This document shows positions 37,586 to 44,943 of a stretch of DNA of 64,000 bases, in pieces. This DNA is from Microterricola viridarii (GTDB lineage: Bacteria > Actinomycetota > Actinomycetes > Actinomycetales > Microbacteriaceae). The notes under the pieces were generated by a model that was not told the DNA's origin, ran no database searches, and was given only the letters and a program-made list of their open reading frames with translations. The position numbers were made by a program, and so were the translations under genes. The stretch covers positions 2,852,001 to 2,916,000 of the forward strand of contig NZ_LT629742.1 of assembly GCF_900104895.1 (NCBI RefSeq). The letters run 5' to 3'. Position 1 is the stretch's first letter. Each line of letters begins with the position of its first letter.

Positions 37586-38114
37586 GCCGGCCGCCCGGCA
37601 CACGCCCGCCGCGTCCGCACCCGCCGCCGCGCCCGCAACCGCGCCCGCCGCGACCGCCGACACGCCCACCGCGCCCACCGCGCCCGCCGGCATCGATCCG
37701 CGCGGCCCCCGCTTCGGCGCCGCGATCACGGCGGTGCTGCTGTTCGCGGTGGTGCTGCTCGCGCTCTCCGGCGCGGAGACGGCGGCCCTGCTCGGCCTCG
37801 CCGCGATCGCCGGCCTGTTCGCCTGGGGCGCCTTCGCCGGCATCCGCCGCCACCCCTACGGCGTGCTGTTCCAGAAGCTGGTGCGCCCGCGGCTGGCGGC
37901 GCCCACCGAGTGGGAGGACCCGCGGCCGCCGACCTTCGCGCAGGGGGTCGGGCTCGTCGTCACCGGCATCGGAGTCGTGCTCGGCCTGCTCGGTCTGCCC
38001 GTCGCGGTCGGCATCGCGGCGGCCGCCGCCTTCGTCGCGGCCTTCCTCAACGCGGTGTTCGGATACTGCCTCGGATGCCAGATCTACGTCCTGCTCGTCC
38101 GCCTGCGCGGATAG
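37566..38114 (+). CDS. DUF4395 integral membrane protein
   Basis: The 182-aa product has a roughly 40-residue Ala/Pro/Thr-rich N-terminus and then about four transmembrane helices. The family signature is FLNAVFGYCLGCQIYVLLVRLRG, with a conserved CxxC at the C-terminal end. DUF4395 proteins often accompany thioredoxin-like and OsmC genes in actinobacteria, and thiol exchange with the upstream thioredoxin is a reasonable inference. The ATG at 37566 lies inside the thioredoxin gene, which indicates translational coupling. Confidence 0.87.
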   Translation: MSLPSAEPAARHTPAASAPAAAPATAPAATADTPTAPTAPAGIDPRGPRFGAAITAVLLFAVVLLALSGAETAALLGLAAIAGLFAWGAFAGIRRHPYGVLFQKLVRPRLAAPTEWEDPRPPTFAQGVGLVVTGIGVVLGLLGLPVAVGIAAAAAFVAAFLNAVFGYCLGCQIYVLLVRLRG

Positions 38115-38136
38115 GCTGGGCGCAGGAGGTTTCACA

Positions 38137-38562
38137 ATGGCGCTCACCAGCGAAGCAACAACGGTATGGAACGGATCACTCTTCGAGGGTTCCGGCACGG
38201 TCACCCTGGATTCATCTCAGACCGGGGAGTTCCCCGTGAACTGGAAGGCCCGCTCAGAGGGAGCCCCGCACACGACGAACCCTGAAGAGCTGCTCGGGGC
38301 GGCGCACGCCTCCTGCTTCTCGATGGCGTTCTCGCTCGCATTGACGCAGGCCGGCTTCACGCCGACCAGCATCCAGACGACGGCGGCGGTCACCTTCGAG
38401 GCCGGCAAGGGCGTGCTCGGCAGCCACCTGCTGGTCAACGCGGTTGTGCCCGGCATCGACGAGGAGGAGTTCCACCGCATCGCGGAGGAGGCCAAGACCG
38501 GCTGCCCCATCTCGCAGGCGCTGGCGGGCATCCCGATCACGCTCGAAGCCGACCTCGCCTAG
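38137..38562 (+). CDS. OsmC-family peroxiredoxin
   Basis: OsmC/Ohr proteins reduce organic hydroperoxides with a Cys pair. This 141-aa protein has both: LLGAAHASCFSMAFSLAL and AKTGCPISQALAG. The N-terminus WNGSLFEGSGTVTLDSS is OsmC-like rather than Ohr-like. The ATG at 38137 is preceded by AGGAGG. It is third in the thioredoxin-DUF4395-OsmC-SDR run, suggesting response to peroxide or thiol stress. Confidence 0.93.
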   Translation: MALTSEATTVWNGSLFEGSGTVTLDSSQTGEFPVNWKARSEGAPHTTNPEELLGAAHASCFSMAFSLALTQAGFTPTSIQTTAAVTFEAGKGVLGSHLLVNAVVPGIDEEEFHRIAEEAKTGCPISQALAGIPITLEADLA

Positions 38563-39513
38563 GTGAGCGACCGCTTCATCCCGAGCGGCCACGTCCCCCG
38601 CACGCGCCGCCAGAAGGAGTCGCAGCTGCGGGTGCTGGTCTCCGGCGCGTCCGGTCTCATCGGCACCGAGCTCACGCGCCAGCTGGAGGCGACGGGGCAC
38701 ACGGTGCTGCGCCTCGTCCGCCGCCGGCCGGAGGCCGAGAACGAGGTGAACTGGGCGCCGACCGCGCGCATCCTCGACTTCACCCTGATGAACAGCGTGG
38801 ATGCCGTCGTCAACCTGTCCGGCGCCTCGCTGGCCCGGCTGCCGTGGACGGCGGCCTACCGCAAGGAGATCCTGTCGTCCCGGATCGAGACGACGCACGC
38901 ATTGACGGATGCCATGCGCATGGCGTCCTCGCCGCCGCCCGTGTTCCTCAGCGCCTCGGCCGTCGGCATCTACGGTGACCGGCCGGGCGAGCGCCTCACC
39001 GAGGATGCGCAGCGCGGCACCGGGTTCCTCGCCGACGTCGTCGACGCCTGGGAGCGGGCGGCGCACCTCGCCCCGGAGAAGACGCGCGTCGTCACGTTCC
39101 GCAGCGGCATCGTGCTCGGCCACGGCGGCGCGCTCAGCCGCCTCGAGACGCTGACCAAGCTCGGCCTCGGCGGACCGATGGGCAGCGGCGGCCAGCACTG
39201 GCCGTGGATCAGCCTGTACGACGAGGCGGCCGCCATCCGCCACCTGCTCACCTCGCAGCTGAGCGGTCCGGTCAACCTGGTCGGGCCGACCCCGGCCACG
39301 GCCGACCGCATCAGCAAGGCCATCGCGAGCGAGCTGCACCGGCCCTACCGCTTCGCCGTGCCGGAGAAGCTCGTCTCGCTGACCATGCGCGAGGCCGGCG
39401 ACCAGCTGCTGCTGGCCAGCGCCAAGGTGGTGCCAGAGCGGCTCCTCGCCGACGGCTTCACCTTCCGCAACGAGACCGCGGAGTCCGCGATCGCCGACAT
39501 GCTCGGCCGCTAG
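38563..39513 (+). CDS. TIGR01777-family SDR epimerase (YfcH-like)
   Basis: This is a 316-aa NAD(P)-binding protein. The Rossmann motif is VLVSGASGLIGTELTRQL (residues 24-41), with the active-site Tyr in SASAVGIYGDRPGERLTE. The C-terminal half matches the TIGR01777 pattern (PWTAAYRKEILSSRIETT; LGLGGPMGSGGQHWPWI). The true substrate of this family is unknown. GTG at 38563 directly abuts the OsmC stop; family members usually begin right at the Rossmann strand, so a GTG near codon 24 is a possible true start. Confidence 0.88.
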   Translation: MSDRFIPSGHVPRTRRQKESQLRVLVSGASGLIGTELTRQLEATGHTVLRLVRRRPEAENEVNWAPTARILDFTLMNSVDAVVNLSGASLARLPWTAAYRKEILSSRIETTHALTDAMRMASSPPPVFLSASAVGIYGDRPGERLTEDAQRGTGFLADVVDAWERAAHLAPEKTRVVTFRSGIVLGHGGALSRLETLTKLGLGGPMGSGGQHWPWISLYDEAAAIRHLLTSQLSGPVNLVGPTPATADRISKAIASELHRPYRFAVPEKLVSLTMREAGDQLLLASAKVVPERLLADGFTFRNETAESAIADMLGR

Positions 39514-39633
39514 CGCCGCACTCGCGATCGCAGCCGGCACGAGCCGCGCGCGGTCGCTCTCGCGGTCACGCGCGCCCTCGCGGACGAGAGTGCGCCAGCG
39601 GACGCGAGTGCGCCAGCGGACGCCGCGCGTGGT

Positions 39634-39699
39634 CGCGGCCCGCGAAATGTCTCGCGGCCCCGGACATACCGAGGGCCGCGAGACATTTCGGGGGCCGCG
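39634..39699. repeat. 27-bp inverted repeat in the SDR-TPR gap, with nearby direct repeats
   Basis: Arms 39634-39660 and 39673-39699 match at 26 of 27 positions around a 12-nt loop. They contain the core GCGAAATGTCTCGCGGCC. Direct repeats flank it: a 16-bp GAGTGCGCCAGCGGAC twice (about 39588-39621) and GGGGTGCGCTCA twice (about 39717-39742). It lies between convergent genes, so it may serve as a bidirectional terminator, but it is much longer than the other terminators here. Confidence 0.8.
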
Positions 39700-39739
39700 A
39701 CGTCCGGGAGCTCAACGGGGTGCGCTCAGCGGGGTGCGC

Positions 39740-40183
39740 TCAGTGGGCGGATCGCTCCAGTGAGATCGCGTGGATGATGGCCTTGCGGGCGCGGCGGCGG
39801 TCGCCGGAGGCGTCGTAGGCGAGTCCGAGCCGGAACCAGGCGCGCCAGTCCTCCGGCGCCGCCTCGACTTCGGCCTGGAACCGGCCGAAGTCCTCGTCGG
39901 CGGCGTCGCGCAGCGGGCGTCCGCTGGCCCGTGTCGGCAGAACTTCCTCCGGCAGGGCTCCCTCGGCCTCCAACACGCCGACGAGGCGCTGTGAGCGGAC
40001 GCCGAACAGCAGCTCGCGGCCGAGCGCCCACGCCCCGACGAGCGGCAGCACGATGAGCGCAATGCCGATGCCGACCGCGATCGGCTCCCCCGTCATGACG
40101 AACTGCACGGCGCGCCAGCCGATCAGCACGATGTACAGCGCGAGCAGGGCCGCCATCAGGAGGGCGGCGGTGCGGCCCTTCAC
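39740..40183 (-). CDS. Small membrane protein with TPR-like C-terminus
   Basis: This 147-aa protein has two hydrophobic segments (LLMAALLALYIVLIGWRAV and IAVGIGIALIVLPLVGAWALG). A cytoplasmic helical domain follows, ending DWRAWFRLGLAYDASGDRRRARKAIIHAI, a single recognisable tetratricopeptide unit. The function is unknown. It overlaps the dapB end by 4 nt and is probably co-translated with it. Confidence 0.8.
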   Translation of the reverse strand: MKGRTAALLMAALLALYIVLIGWRAVQFVMTGEPIAVGIGIALIVLPLVGAWALGRELLFGVRSQRLVGVLEAEGALPEEVLPTRASGRPLRDAADEDFGRFQAEVEAAPEDWRAWFRLGLAYDASGDRRRARKAIIHAISLERSAH

Positions 40184-41007
40184 AGGGCGGGTCCGGATGC
40201 CGCGGCGGCGCCGTCTGCCGCGGAACCGGCGGGCGCGATGGGGCTCGTGGCCTCCGGCATCCCGAGGCCGAGCAGCGAGTCGAGGCCGACCGTGACGCCG
40301 GTCAGGCCCGGCAGCGCGCGCAGAGCGAGCACGATGCCCTGCTCGTAGGAGCTCGGCGAGAGCGTGTCGTGGCGCACGGTGAGGGTCTCCCCCACGCCGC
40401 CCAGGATGACCTCCTGCCGGGCGAGCAGGCCGCTCATCCGCAGGCTGTGGATGGGGATGCCGTCGACTTGCTGGCCGCGGGCGCGCTGGTCGGTGTGTGG
40501 GGCGAGCACGGGGCCGAGGGCGCCGCGGGCCTCGGCGATGCGCTCCGCCGTGCGCACCGCGGTGCCGGACGGCGAGTCGATCTTGGCCGCGTGGTGCGCC
40601 TCGATGATCTCGATCGACTCGAAGAAGCGGGAGGCGATGGCGCTGAGGGCGGTGCCGAGCACGGAGCCGACCGAGAAGTTCGGCACGACGAGCACGGCGG
40701 CGCCGTTGCCGAGGGTCTCGACCGTGCGGGACAGTGCTGCGACGGCATCCGATGACCAGCCGGAGGTGCCGACGAGCACGCTCAGGCCGTGCGCGAGCGC
40801 GAAGTCGACGACCTGCTGGCTGACGCCGGGGTGGGTGAAGTCGATGGCGATGTCGGTGCGGGCCTCGCCGCTGCCGAGCATCTCCTCCAGCGCGCTCGAG
40901 GAGTCGAGTTCGGCGACGAGCTCGAAGCCCTCTGTCTCGCGGACGAGGCGGGCGGCGAGCTGTCCCATTTTGCCGGTGGCGCCAATGATGGCAATGCGTG
41001 AAGTCAC
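40180..41007 (-). CDS. dapB: 4-hydroxy-tetrahydrodipicolinate reductase
   Basis: DapB (275 aa) reduces the DapA product in the diaminopimelate route. The NAD(P) loop is IAIIGATGKMGQLAARL; the catalytic region is IEIIEAHHAAKIDSPSGTA (His-His and Lys). About 20 extra Ala/Gly residues follow the usual C-terminus. The GTG at 41007 has TAGTCT 6 nt upstream (leaderless). It is divergent from the GNAT gene. Confidence 0.96.
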   Translation of the reverse strand: MTSRIAIIGATGKMGQLAARLVRETEGFELVAELDSSSALEEMLGSGEARTDIAIDFTHPGVSQQVVDFALAHGLSVLVGTSGWSSDAVAALSRTVETLGNGAAVLVVPNFSVGSVLGTALSAIASRFFESIEIIEAHHAAKIDSPSGTAVRTAERIAEARGALGPVLAPHTDQRARGQQVDGIPIHSLRMSGLLARQEVILGGVGETLTVRHDTLSPSSYEQGIVLALRALPGLTGVTVGLDSLLGLGMPEATSPIAPAGSAADGAAAASGPAL

Positions 41008-41013
41008 CCGTTC

Positions 41014-41060
41014 AGACTAGCAACTGCGGCCTGCCCTCCCGCCGCGCGGAGCCCTACGCT
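41014..41060. promoter_or_regulatory. Divergent leaderless promoters of dapB and the GNAT gene
   Basis: TAGTCT (41019-41014, minus strand) lies 6 nt before the dapB GTG. TACGCT (41055-41060, plus strand) lies 6 nt before the ATG at 41067. Confidence 0.5.
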
Positions 41061-41066
41061 GGGGGG

Positions 41067-41564
41067 ATGATTCAGTTTGTCGAGACGTCGGTTGACAGCG
41101 CGGAGGCGCAGGAGCTCCTGGGCGAGTACTTCGCCGAGCGCGCGGTGGGCTTCCCGCCGGAGCAGGGCGTGTACCGGCCGACGTTCCCCTCTGCGGAGCA
41201 GTTCACCGGGCGGGCCGGCCAGTTTCTGCTGGCGCGGGAGGACGCTCCGGGCGAGGCGGGCGACGGCGCGCTGCTCGGCTGCGGCGGCGTCCGCCGCATC
41301 CAGCGGGCGGATGCCGGCCTGGTGCGCTTCGAGGTCAAACACTTGTACCTGCGCCCGGCCGCCCGCGGCCGCGGGCTCGGGCGCGCCCTGCTCGCCGAGC
41401 TGGAGCGCCGGGCGGCGGAGCTGGGCGCCGAGGAGATCGTGCTCGACACGAACGCGAACCTCGAGTCGGCCGGCGCGTTGTACCAGCGCGCCGGGTACAG
41501 CGACATCGCGGCGTACAACGCGAACCCGAACGCGACGAACTGGTACGGCAAGCGGATCGGCTGA
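41067..41564 (+). CDS. GNAT-family N-acetyltransferase
   Basis: The 165-aa product has the GNAT core: VKHLYLRPAARGRGLGRALLAELERRAAELG is the acetyl-CoA pyrophosphate loop (RGRGLG), and LDTNANLESAGALYQRAGYSDI is the last strand and helix. The acceptor is unknown. The ATG at 41067 is chosen over an earlier in-frame start because TACGCT lies 6 nt upstream and the segment before it reads through the dapB promoter. Confidence 0.87.
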   Translation: MIQFVETSVDSAEAQELLGEYFAERAVGFPPEQGVYRPTFPSAEQFTGRAGQFLLAREDAPGEAGDGALLGCGGVRRIQRADAGLVRFEVKHLYLRPAARGRGLGRALLAELERRAAELGAEEIVLDTNANLESAGALYQRAGYSDIAAYNANPNATNWYGKRIG

Positions 41565-41608
41565 CGCCTTTCGGCTGAGCGGCGCGACGCGCAGCGTCAC
41601 GAAAGGCG
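41565..41608. terminator. Hairpin after the GNAT gene
   Basis: CGCCTTTCG (41565-41573) and CGAAAGGCG (41600-41608) form a 9-bp stem around a G/C-rich loop that can itself pair. It lies between convergent genes. Confidence 0.5.
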
Positions 41609-41683
41609 GCAGCCAGTCCCCAGGAATCCTCCAGACTGGTACCGATGCTTGCCGGGTTGCGACGCTCTACCGGCGGTCGACCG

Positions 41684-42286
41684 CTAGATCTGCAGCTGGT
41701 CCGGCAGCCCGGTGCGCAGCTCAACCGGCAGGTGGCCGAGGTCGTTGTGCGTCACGAGCGTCCACGGGCGGCCGGGCTTCTGCTGCAACACCGTGAGCCC
41801 GCAGTTGGCCTGGTTGATGCTCACCCAGCGCCAGTCCGGCGCCCCGAGCACCTCGCGCACGAACCAACCGATCACGAAGTTGTGCGTGATCAGCAGGTCG
41901 TGCCTGTCCGCGCTGCTGGACTGCAGGAACTCCGCCGTGGCGTCCTCCATCTGGGCCCGCCCGGCCTCGATCTCGGCCGGCGTCACCGAGCCGAAGAACG
42001 GGTCGTAGCTGGACGGGGTCTCCGGCGACGGGCCGGACGGCACGCAGTCGAAGAGCAGCGCCGAGGGTTCCGGCGTGATGGCCGGCAGCCGGTCGGCGAT
42101 GATCGCGGCGGTCTCGGCCGCCCGCTGCAGCGGCGAGTGCCAAGCACTCGTGAAGGGAACGCCGCCGAGCCGCTCGGCAATGAGCTGCGCCTGGCGGATT
42201 CCGCGCGGGGAGAGTGGGCCGTCGGGGAGGCCGTGCTCGGCGTCCTGTTGCTCGCCATGGCGCACGAGATAGAGGTAGTGGGGCAC
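41684..42286 (-). CDS. Histidine phosphatase (phosphoglycerate-mutase-like)
   Basis: This 200-aa branch-1 histidine phosphatase has the phospho-His motif LYLVRHGEQ at the N-terminus, the Arg/Glu pair in FTSAWHSPLQRAAETA, and the second His in LLITHNFVIGWFVRE. The substrate is unknown; it is not a recognisable glycolytic mutase. The GTG at 42286 follows AAAGGG. It is downstream of the M16 peptidase gene on the same strand. Confidence 0.88.
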   Translation of the reverse strand: MPHYLYLVRHGEQQDAEHGLPDGPLSPRGIRQAQLIAERLGGVPFTSAWHSPLQRAAETAAIIADRLPAITPEPSALLFDCVPSGPSPETPSSYDPFFGSVTPAEIEAGRAQMEDATAEFLQSSSADRHDLLITHNFVIGWFVREVLGAPDWRWVSINQANCGLTVLQQKPGRPWTLVTHNDLGHLPVELRTGLPDQLQI

Positions 42287-42371
42287 CGGTGACCCTTTCT
42301 TGTGGAACGAAGATTGTGGAACGAAGTGTGTGGGCGAACTGCGGGGGCTAACTGCGGGGCGGGGCCGGCGC

Positions 42372-43865
42372 TCAGCGCCGGGAACCGGGCGGGGTGAGGT
42401 CTGCGGATGCCGCGGCCACGGCGTCGCCCTGGGCGCCGGGCGGAGCCAGGGTCCCCGGCGCGGACGCGGTCGCTGCGGTACCCGTGCTGCTCGGCAGGAG
42501 CGGGGCGAACACCTCGGCGTCGACGGCGCCGACGGCGACGAGGGAGAGCGGCCCGCTGGCGAGGTCGGCGGCCAGCTCGCGCACGTCGTCCGCGCCGACG
42601 AGGGCGAGCCTGCGCAGCGCCTCGTCGAGGTCGACGAACTCGCCGGTGGTGATCTCGGAACGGCCGAGGCGCGACATGCGCGTGTCCGAGTCCTCGAGGG
42701 CCAGTGCGGAGGCGCCGGAGAGCTGCCCGCTGGCGCGGCGCATCTCCTCCTCGCTCACGCCGTGCTCTGCCAGGCGGTGCAGCTCACCGAGCAGCAGCTC
42801 GGCGACCTGGCCGCTCTTGGCCGGCGAGCAGCCCGCGTAGAGGCCGAAGACGCCGGCGTCGGAGTAGGAGGCGGCGTACGAGTACACCGAGTACGCGAGG
42901 CCGCGCTTCTCGCGCACCTCCTGGAACAGGCGTGAGGACATGCCGCCGCCGAGGATCGAGTTGAGCACGCTCATGGTCACCCGGCGCTCGTCGGCCGCCA
43001 CGATGCCGGGCATGCCGATCAGCATGTTCACCTGCTCCAGCGGCCGGTTGACGATCGTCAGCGGGCTGCCCTGGGTGATCGGCGCGGCGGCGAGGCTGCG
43101 GCGTGCGACGGGCTGGGCAGGCGTGCTGAGATCCCAGCCGGCGGCCTCCAGGCTCGCCACCACGATGGCCACGAGCTCGTCGTGGTCGACGGCTCCCGCC
43201 ACCGAGACGACGAGGTCGTTGGCCCGGTAGTTGGCCCGGTAGTGCTCCATCACGGCGTCACGGGTGACGGCCTCGATGTGGTCGGGGGTGCCGCCGATGG
43301 GCCGGCCGAGGGGGTGGTCGCCGAGCACCGCGTGGAACAGGCTCTCGTTGGCGACATCCGCCGGGTCGTCCTGGGACATCGAGAGCTCTTCGAGGATGAC
43401 GCCGCGCTCTGTCTCGAACTCGATCGGGTCCAGCACCGAGGAGGCGAGCATGTCGGTGAGCACCTCGACGGCCATCGGCAGGTCGCGGTCGCGCACCTTG
43501 GCGTAGTAGCAGGTGTATTCCTTGGCCGTCATGGCGTTGTGCTCGCCGCCGACGGAGTCGAAGGCGACGGCGATGTCGAGGGCGGTGCGCGTCTTGGTGC
43601 CCTTGAAGAGGAGGTGCTCGAGGAAGTGGGTGGACCCGAAGGTCGCCGGGTGCGCCGGGGCGGAGCCGCGGGCGGGGCGGGCGGGCTGCTCGTCGCGGGA
43701 TCCGACGGCCACCCAGAAGCCGATGGTGGCGCTGCGGGCGCCGAGCACCTGCTCGCTCAGGACGCGCACGCCGCTCGGCAGAACGGTTCGCCGAACGCGG
43801 GCATCACCCGACGCTTGAAAAGACAGCTCGGGCGTATCCAGGGAGAACTCAACTGCACCATTCAT
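42372..43865 (-). CDS. M16-family zinc metallopeptidase (pitrilysin-like)
   Basis: This is a 497-aa peptidase. The inverted zinc motif is HFLEHLLFKGT (H-x2-E-H), with the third ligand Glu in the later EHNAMTAKEYTCYYAKV region. The second half holds the inactive repeat with GGGMSSRLFQEVREKRGLAYSVYSYAASYSD. Such genes usually stand next to pnp in actinobacteria, but here pnp is 12 kb away. The ATG at 43865 has TAGGGT (43878-43873) 7 nt upstream. The C-terminal 35 residues are Ala/Thr/Pro-rich and unconserved. Confidence 0.94.
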   Translation of the reverse strand: MNGAVEFSLDTPELSFQASGDARVRRTVLPSGVRVLSEQVLGARSATIGFWVAVGSRDEQPARPARGSAPAHPATFGSTHFLEHLLFKGTKTRTALDIAVAFDSVGGEHNAMTAKEYTCYYAKVRDRDLPMAVEVLTDMLASSVLDPIEFETERGVILEELSMSQDDPADVANESLFHAVLGDHPLGRPIGGTPDHIEAVTRDAVMEHYRANYRANDLVVSVAGAVDHDELVAIVVASLEAAGWDLSTPAQPVARRSLAAAPITQGSPLTIVNRPLEQVNMLIGMPGIVAADERRVTMSVLNSILGGGMSSRLFQEVREKRGLAYSVYSYAASYSDAGVFGLYAGCSPAKSGQVAELLLGELHRLAEHGVSEEEMRRASGQLSGASALALEDSDTRMSRLGRSEITTGEFVDLDEALRRLALVGADDVRELAADLASGPLSLVAVGAVDAEVFAPLLPSSTGTAATASAPGTLAPPGAQGDAVAAASADLTPPGSRR

Positions 43866-44013
43866 CACAGCCACCCTACGCCAGCGCACAGACGGGGGCG
43901 CCGAAAAACCCCCCGGGCGGGGGTGCCACGGGCGCCCGATCCGTGCGGAGACGCCCCTCCGGGCGAGGGCCGCACCCCGCGTCGTTCCGGGCGCGCCGAG
44001 CGCGTGAGCATGG

Positions 44014-44044
44014 GGGCAGACAGATCTGTCTGCCCATGCTATGT
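44014..44044 (+). promoter_or_regulatory. 22-bp palindromic operator with adjoining -10
   Basis: Bases 44014-44035 form a perfect palindrome centred on AGATCT (arms GGGCAGACAGA). Outer AGCATG and CATGCT add further dyad symmetry. TATGTT (44039-44044) directly follows and looks like a -10 element, so a repressor bound at the palindrome would block it. The site is typical of TetR-family operators, and the TetR gene starts 238 bp to the right. Confidence 0.65.
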
Positions 44045-44160
44045 TCAACTCGTCATCGACCGGCGGCACCCCCAAAACACCGCGAGAAGACGCCGAAGTG
44101 GGCGCCGCTACCCCGGCTCCCAGTTCTCCCGCCGCCCCGAACGGCGGAGGAAGCCTCTGA
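44041..44160 (+). pseudogene. 39-codon open frame, possible remnant N-terminus
   Basis: ATG at 44041 opens a frame reading MFNSSSTGGTPKTPRED and continuing through an Ala/Pro/Gly-rich stretch to a TGA at 44160. The composition resembles the disordered N-terminal leader of actinobacterial MFS or other membrane proteins, but no membrane helix follows. The ATG overlaps the -10-like TATGTT, so it would not itself be the leaderless start from that element. It could be a relic of a repressed gene, a short leader peptide, or chance. Confidence 0.25.
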
Positions 44161-44272
44161 CTTCCGGGAGCCCCGAAGCTCTCACGGGAATGCAACACAA
44201 ACGAGTGTCCCTAGCACTTGTTGAGCATGGCAAGGTTTGTCGACCCTTGCCCGGCACAGAGGAGGTGGCTGG

Positions 44273-44923
44273 ATGGAAGACCGCCACGAAGCGCCCGTCC
44301 AGCCCGCCACGCATGCCAAGGTGCGCATCCTGGACACGGCCAATCGCCTGTTCTACAACGAGGGAGTCCACAGCGTGGGCATCGACCGCATCATCGCGGA
44401 GGCCGGCGTCACGAAGACCACGCTCTACAAGTACTACAAGTCCAAGGAACTCCTCACCGTGTCCTACCTCCAGCTGCGCGACAACTATGTGCGCGACATC
44501 GTCGCGAGCCTGCAGGCGCAGACGGAGGATCCGATCGAGCGGCTGCACCTGTTGGTGGAGGCGATCGCCGGCGAGGCCGAGAAGCCGGACTTCCGCGGCT
44601 GCCCGTTCATCAACGCCACCGCCCAGTTCAGCGATCCGCAGCACCCGGTGCGCCTGGCCATCACCGAGCACCGGCGCTGGTACTCCGAGCAGGTGGAGCA
44701 CATGTTCCGCGATGCCGGGCACCCCGACCCCCTGCAGGCCAGGGACGACTTCTTCCTCGCCCGCGACGGCGCCTACGCCAGTGCGAACCTCGGCGACCCC
44801 GCGACGGCGACGGCGGCGCTGCGGCGGATGACGGGGCGGCTCATCGGGCAGGCATCCGGCGGGCAGGCGTCCGGCGGGCAGGCATCCGGCGGGCAGGCGT
44901 CCGGCGGGCACAGCGAGGCCTAG
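44273..44923 (+). CDS. TetR/AcrR-family transcriptional regulator
   Basis: This is a 216-aa repressor-type protein. The TetR helix-turn-helix is at about residues 16-62 (ILDTANRLFYNEGVHSVGIDRIIAEAGVTKTTLYKYYKSKELL). The ligand-binding half contains FRGCPFINATAQFSDPQHPVR, seen in TetR proteins of the YxaF/LmrA-like group. The ATG at 44273 has GAGGAGG upstream. The last 22 residues are repeats of GQASG encoded by a 15-bp tandem repeat. It may act on the palindrome at 44014-44035. No target transporter is adjacent; the aldo/keto reductase gene is convergent. Confidence 0.9.
   Translation: MEDRHEAPVQPATHAKVRILDTANRLFYNEGVHSVGIDRIIAEAGVTKTTLYKYYKSKELLTVSYLQLRDNYVRDIVASLQAQTEDPIERLHLLVEAIAGEAEKPDFRGCPFINATAQFSDPQHPVRLAITEHRRWYSEQVEHMFRDAGHPDPLQARDDFFLARDGAYASANLGDPATATAALRRMTGRLIGQASGGQASGGQASGGQASGGHSEA
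44846..44905. repeat. Four tandem 15-bp units at the 3' end of tetR
   Basis: GGGCAGGCATCCGGC and GGGCAGGCGTCCGGC alternate twice, giving a 30-bp period, followed by a partial fifth copy. The repeats stay in frame and lengthen the C-terminal tail. Confidence 0.9.
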
Positions 44924-44943
44924 CCCGGCCCGAGGCGGGCGGC

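Larger units (their letters stand above)
43866..44272. other. 407-bp gap between the M16 peptidase and tetR genes
   Basis: From left to right it holds the M16 promoter (43873-43878), about 130 bp of G/C-rich sequence with no clear signal, a palindromic operator-like site, a 39-codon open frame, and about 110 bp before the tetR ribosome-binding site. Confidence 0.6.

Noticed and set aside
44846-44905. Tandem repeats as a CRISPR array
   Set aside because: The units are 15 bp, contiguous without spacers, and lie in frame inside tetR; no cas genes are present.
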